The notes under the pieces: generated by a model
What the model saw: only the letters and a program-made list of their open reading frames with translations
What the model was told of the DNA's origin: nothing
Database searches by the model: none
Shown: piece by piece, positions 62,143 to 64,000 of the stretch
Layout of the letters: the number at the start of each line of letters is the position of its first letter
How positions within the stretch are numbered: the stretch's first letter is position 1
Translations under genes and position numbers: made by a program
From: Mucilaginibacter ginsenosidivorans
GTDB lineage: Bacteria > Bacteroidota > Bacteroidia > Sphingobacteriales > Sphingobacteriaceae
NCBI RefSeq assembly: GCF_007971025.1
Contig: NZ_CP042436.1
Span: 1,674,001-1,738,000 of the forward strand
Direction of reading: 5' to 3'
DNA: 64,000 nt

Positions 62143-63230
62143 AAGTACAGGTTTAAGCGGAGTTCATAGGTGTCCGGGTTTTCGCTGATGTCCAGCGTAT
62201 GGCGGCCGGGGTAGGACTGTTCGAGGCGGATGCGGGTGTTTTTGAGGCCGGTGTGGTCTTCCCGGGCCGGGCCGGGGCGTTTCCGGTGGTTGCGGCTGTG
62301 GAAGAGGAGCTGGTTCTCCCGGCAGGAGATGTGCAGGCTGGCGGGCCTGGCGGGGTCGGTCAGCAGGCCGTGTTTGAACAGGTTCTCGGCCAGGGTCAGG
62401 AGGAGCAGGGGAATGATGGCGGCGGGGTTTTGCCCGGGTTCGGCCCGGTAGTCCAGGTAGCATTGGCCGTCGTAGCGGAGCCGGCTGATCTCGATGAGTT
62501 TGCCGATATGCTCCAGCTCGCGGTCGAGGGGGATCTTAGCGCCGGGTTCGCCGGCTTCGAGGCTGTAACGCAGTAGGTCCGACAGGAGGAGGACGCCTTT
62601 TGCGGCTTCGCCGGAGGTGGCGGCGACGCGGCTGTAAATAAAATTGAGGGTGTTGAACAGCAAATGGGGGTTAAGTTGCTGCCGGTAGTAGGCTTGCTGG
62701 GCGGCGGCGAGGCGGACTTCGAGCCTGGCGCGGTCGCGTTCGCCAAGGAGGCGTGCGTTTTCCAGTTCGAGGGCGCGGTGTCTTAAGCGGCTGATAAAGG
62801 CGATGGACCAGGTCAGGGTGGACAGGCCGATAAAATACAGCGAACGGTGCAGGTCCCAGAGGCTGCTGACCAGTGCCTGGCGGGCGGTCATGGGGCGGCT
62901 GATGGTCACGAGTTGGTTGGCCCCGTACTTCAGTGCGAGGCAGGCGGCGAGCTCGGCGAGGGTGAGCGCGACGGCGGGCAGGTAACGGCGGCGCTGTTCG
63001 CGGATGGTGTAGCGCAGCAGGAACCAGTGGCTGTAGAAAAGGGCGATGTTGAGGGTATAATAGAGGATGCTGAGTCGCAGGGTGGTGATGCTCGGGGTGG
63101 TCAGGATCACGGCGGCCTGCTCGTACGCGATGAAGGCGCACCAGGCGAGGATCTGGACGGGGATGCCCGGCCGGGGGAGGAAAAGTTCCCCGTGATTTTC
63201 AGGTTGGCGCGTGGTTCCTGCTGTTTGCAT
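62139..63230 (-). CDS. LytS-type (His_kinase) sensor kinase
   Basis: 363 aa. About four transmembrane helices in residues 20-150 (QILAWCAFIAYEQAAVILTT, LSILYYTLNIALFYSHWFLL, YLPAVALTLAELAACLALKYG). The His_kinase signature is QQLNPHLLFNTLNFIYSR (phospho-His at about 196), then LTLAENLFKHGL (N box) and a HATPase end. Pair with the downstream regulator by 4-nt overlap. Divergent with the precursor peptide gene, with only 73 nt between the starts, so the system may govern the peptide. Confidence 0.9.
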   Translation of the reverse strand: MQTAGTTRQPENHGELFLPRPGIPVQILAWCAFIAYEQAAVILTTPSITTLRLSILYYTLNIALFYSHWFLLRYTIREQRRRYLPAVALTLAELAACLALKYGANQLVTISRPMTARQALVSSLWDLHRSLYFIGLSTLTWSIAFISRLRHRALELENARLLGERDRARLEVRLAAAQQAYYRQQLNPHLLFNTLNFIYSRVAATSGEAAKGVLLLSDLLRYSLEAGEPGAKIPLDRELEHIGKLIEISRLRYDGQCYLDYRAEPGQNPAAIIPLLLLTLAENLFKHGLLTDPARPASLHISCRENQLLFHSRNHRKRPGPAREDHTGLKNTRIRLEQSYPGRHTLDISENPDTYELRLNLYL

Positions 63231-63303
63231 AGGGCATGTGGTCGTTGGTCAGAATTTGTTGCCTGCTCAAAAGAAAAAAGATAATATCGTAAAAAAAGAT
63301 GAT

Positions 63304-63459
63304 ATGAAAGCGAAAAAATTAACACAAAAACCGGCGGAGCGGCTGTACCAGTATCATCCGTCGGTTAAAGCGGCTATTTTGGGAACGACGTCGCCCTGCT
63401 CGGACCCGACTACCTTGTGCGGGACGGTTTACACGACGACGCATCTGAAGATGCATTGA
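63304..63459 (+). CDS. Candidate class I lanthipeptide precursor
   Basis: 51 aa from the ATG at 63304. Leader MKAKKLTQKPAERLYQYHPS is basic and has no signal peptide. After VKAAILG the core reads TTSPCSDPTTLCGTVYTTTH, with seven Thr, two Ser and only two Cys, so at most two thioether rings can form and several dehydrated residues would stay open. It lies 1.9 kb from the full-length LanB gene. The leader lacks a canonical FNLD or GG motif. A short Thr-rich frame could be coincidence, but the size, position and Cys/Thr spacing fit a substrate of the dehydratase. Confidence 0.6.
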   Translation: MKAKKLTQKPAERLYQYHPSVKAAILGTTSPCSDPTTLCGTVYTTTHLKMH

Positions 63460-63478
63460 GCAAAGCCGGAGGTGGGTT

Positions 63479-64000
63479 GTGCCGGGTGGGGATGCGCCAT
63501 GTTTTTTTGAGCTTGCTGACCTGCTGCTGCGGGACGCCGGGGAACCTGGTGTGCCGGCCAGGGGGGAGGCCTTAGCGGGCATGGGCGCATTGCGTGCGGC
63601 GGGGCTTGCCTTCCGGGTGGAGCTTCAGCAACGGCTGTTGAACGGAGCCGCGGGCGATGGCCTGCGGCTTTTTTTGCGGCAGCAGCTGCGGGCGGTGACG
63701 GAGCTGGGTTTCCGGATGGAGGCGGTGGTTCCGGCGGGGGTAAGCGAGTTGGAGGGTTGCCGGGTGCTGGAAGCGGAACTTGGGGCGGTCTCGGATTTGT
63801 TGCTGGACGGCGGGGCTTTGGATGCCGGCGGCGAACTGCCGGCCTACCCGGCTTATGGGCGGCAGCTTATGGGTGGCCTCGGGGCTCCGGTGGAGGACCT
63901 GTTGTCGTTGCTGGATACGGGGGGTGTCGATGCGGCCTTATGCGGTTGTGTGCGGGGCTACCTGTCGTATATGCGGGGGGCGGGGGTGCTGCACCGGCCG
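63479..64000 (+). CDS. Unknown protein of RiPP locus, partial
   Basis: Open from a GTG at 63479, placed 6 nt after GGAGG (63468..63472), to the window end (174 codons). Helical, Leu/Arg-rich: FELADLLLRD, then FRVELQQRLLNGAAGDGLRLFLRQQL, then LEAELGAVSDLLLD, then GCVRGYLSYMRGAG. The precursor stop is 19 nt upstream, so it is co-transcribed. It could be an all-helical LanC-like protein or a partner, but no diagnostic zinc ligands lie within this half, so no family is assigned. Confidence 0.6.
   Translation, partial: MPGGDAPCFFELADLLLRDAGEPGVPARGEALAGMGALRAAGLAFRVELQQRLLNGAAGDGLRLFLRQQLRAVTELGFRMEAVVPAGVSELEGCRVLEAELGAVSDLLLDGGALDAGGELPAYPAYGRQLMGGLGAPVEDLLSLLDTGGVDAALCGCVRGYLSYMRGAGVLHRP

Noticed and set aside
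1..64000. CRISPR array, intact insertion sequence, rRNA, complete tRNA.
   Set aside because: Read for on both strands. The repeats found are operators, relics or hairpins, not regularly spaced CRISPR repeats, and no transposase with intact catalytic residues was seen.

Overview
The window looks like a chromosome segment of a Bacteroidota bacterium, most likely a soil or plant-associated sphingobacterium (Mucilaginibacter/Pedobacter-like). The reasons are SusC/SusD pairs, a type IX secretion sorting domain, beta-propeller and TPR sensor kinases, LytTR regulators, DUF4407, DUF6520 and MauE-like proteins, and weak Shine-Dalgarno usage. No complete tRNA, rRNA, CRISPR array or intact transposase was seen.

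Layout. 0-5.5 kb: a secreted DNA/RNA nuclease with a small cysteine protein, an SRAP-family protein, and a Fic protein fused to an AbiEi-like DNA-binding domain behind four operator copies, followed by degraded duplicated sequence. 5.5-14 kb: an XRE regulator, a giant secreted adhesin (2362 aa; NHL, about 15 TIG domains, FG-GAP, T9SS tail) and a lipoprotein. 14-24 kb: two sensor kinase/response regulator pairs with secreted or lipoprotein genes around them. 24-32 kb: small conserved genes, a hairpin-rich leader, and a five-gene membrane operon with two DUF4407 proteins and a transglutaminase-like protein. 32-51 kb: an AT-richer accessory island. It holds a TIGR04141/DUF6119 protein, a truncated SMC/OLD-like ATPase, a frameshifted LacI gene, a GIY-YIG-like protein, a secreted zincin trio, a four-gene GHKL/phosphoribosyltransferase/receiver/membrane operon, and a PIN-like/ImmA-IrrE pair. 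tRNA-3'-end-like scars and a dispersed repeat lie around these modules. 51-64 kb: a very G-rich block with a structured RNA, TlpA, SusC, SusD, DUF6520, MauE-like protein, a full-length LanB dehydratase, a LytTR two-component pair, a short Thr/Ser/Cys-rich peptide that fits a lanthipeptide precursor, and a partial gene at the right edge.

How the genes work together. The strongest candidate for an undescribed system is the translationally coupled minus-strand operon at 39464-47030: a GHKL ATPase with a STAS-like tail, a 1290-aa protein with two phosphoribosyltransferase-like regions and a histidine-kinase-like ATPase, a receiver-like protein, and a three-TM protein that could be the effector. 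Its role as phage defence or stress signalling is inferred from architecture and island context only. The second candidate is the LanB locus, where a RiPP dehydratase and precursor sit beside a SusCD pair and a dedicated LytTR system. The third is the DUF4407/transglutaminase-like operon. Recurrent palindromes (CCGTG-N4-CACGG-like and TTACGG-N4-CCGTAA) upstream of several 5-32 kb genes suggest regulons for the local LuxR-type regulators.
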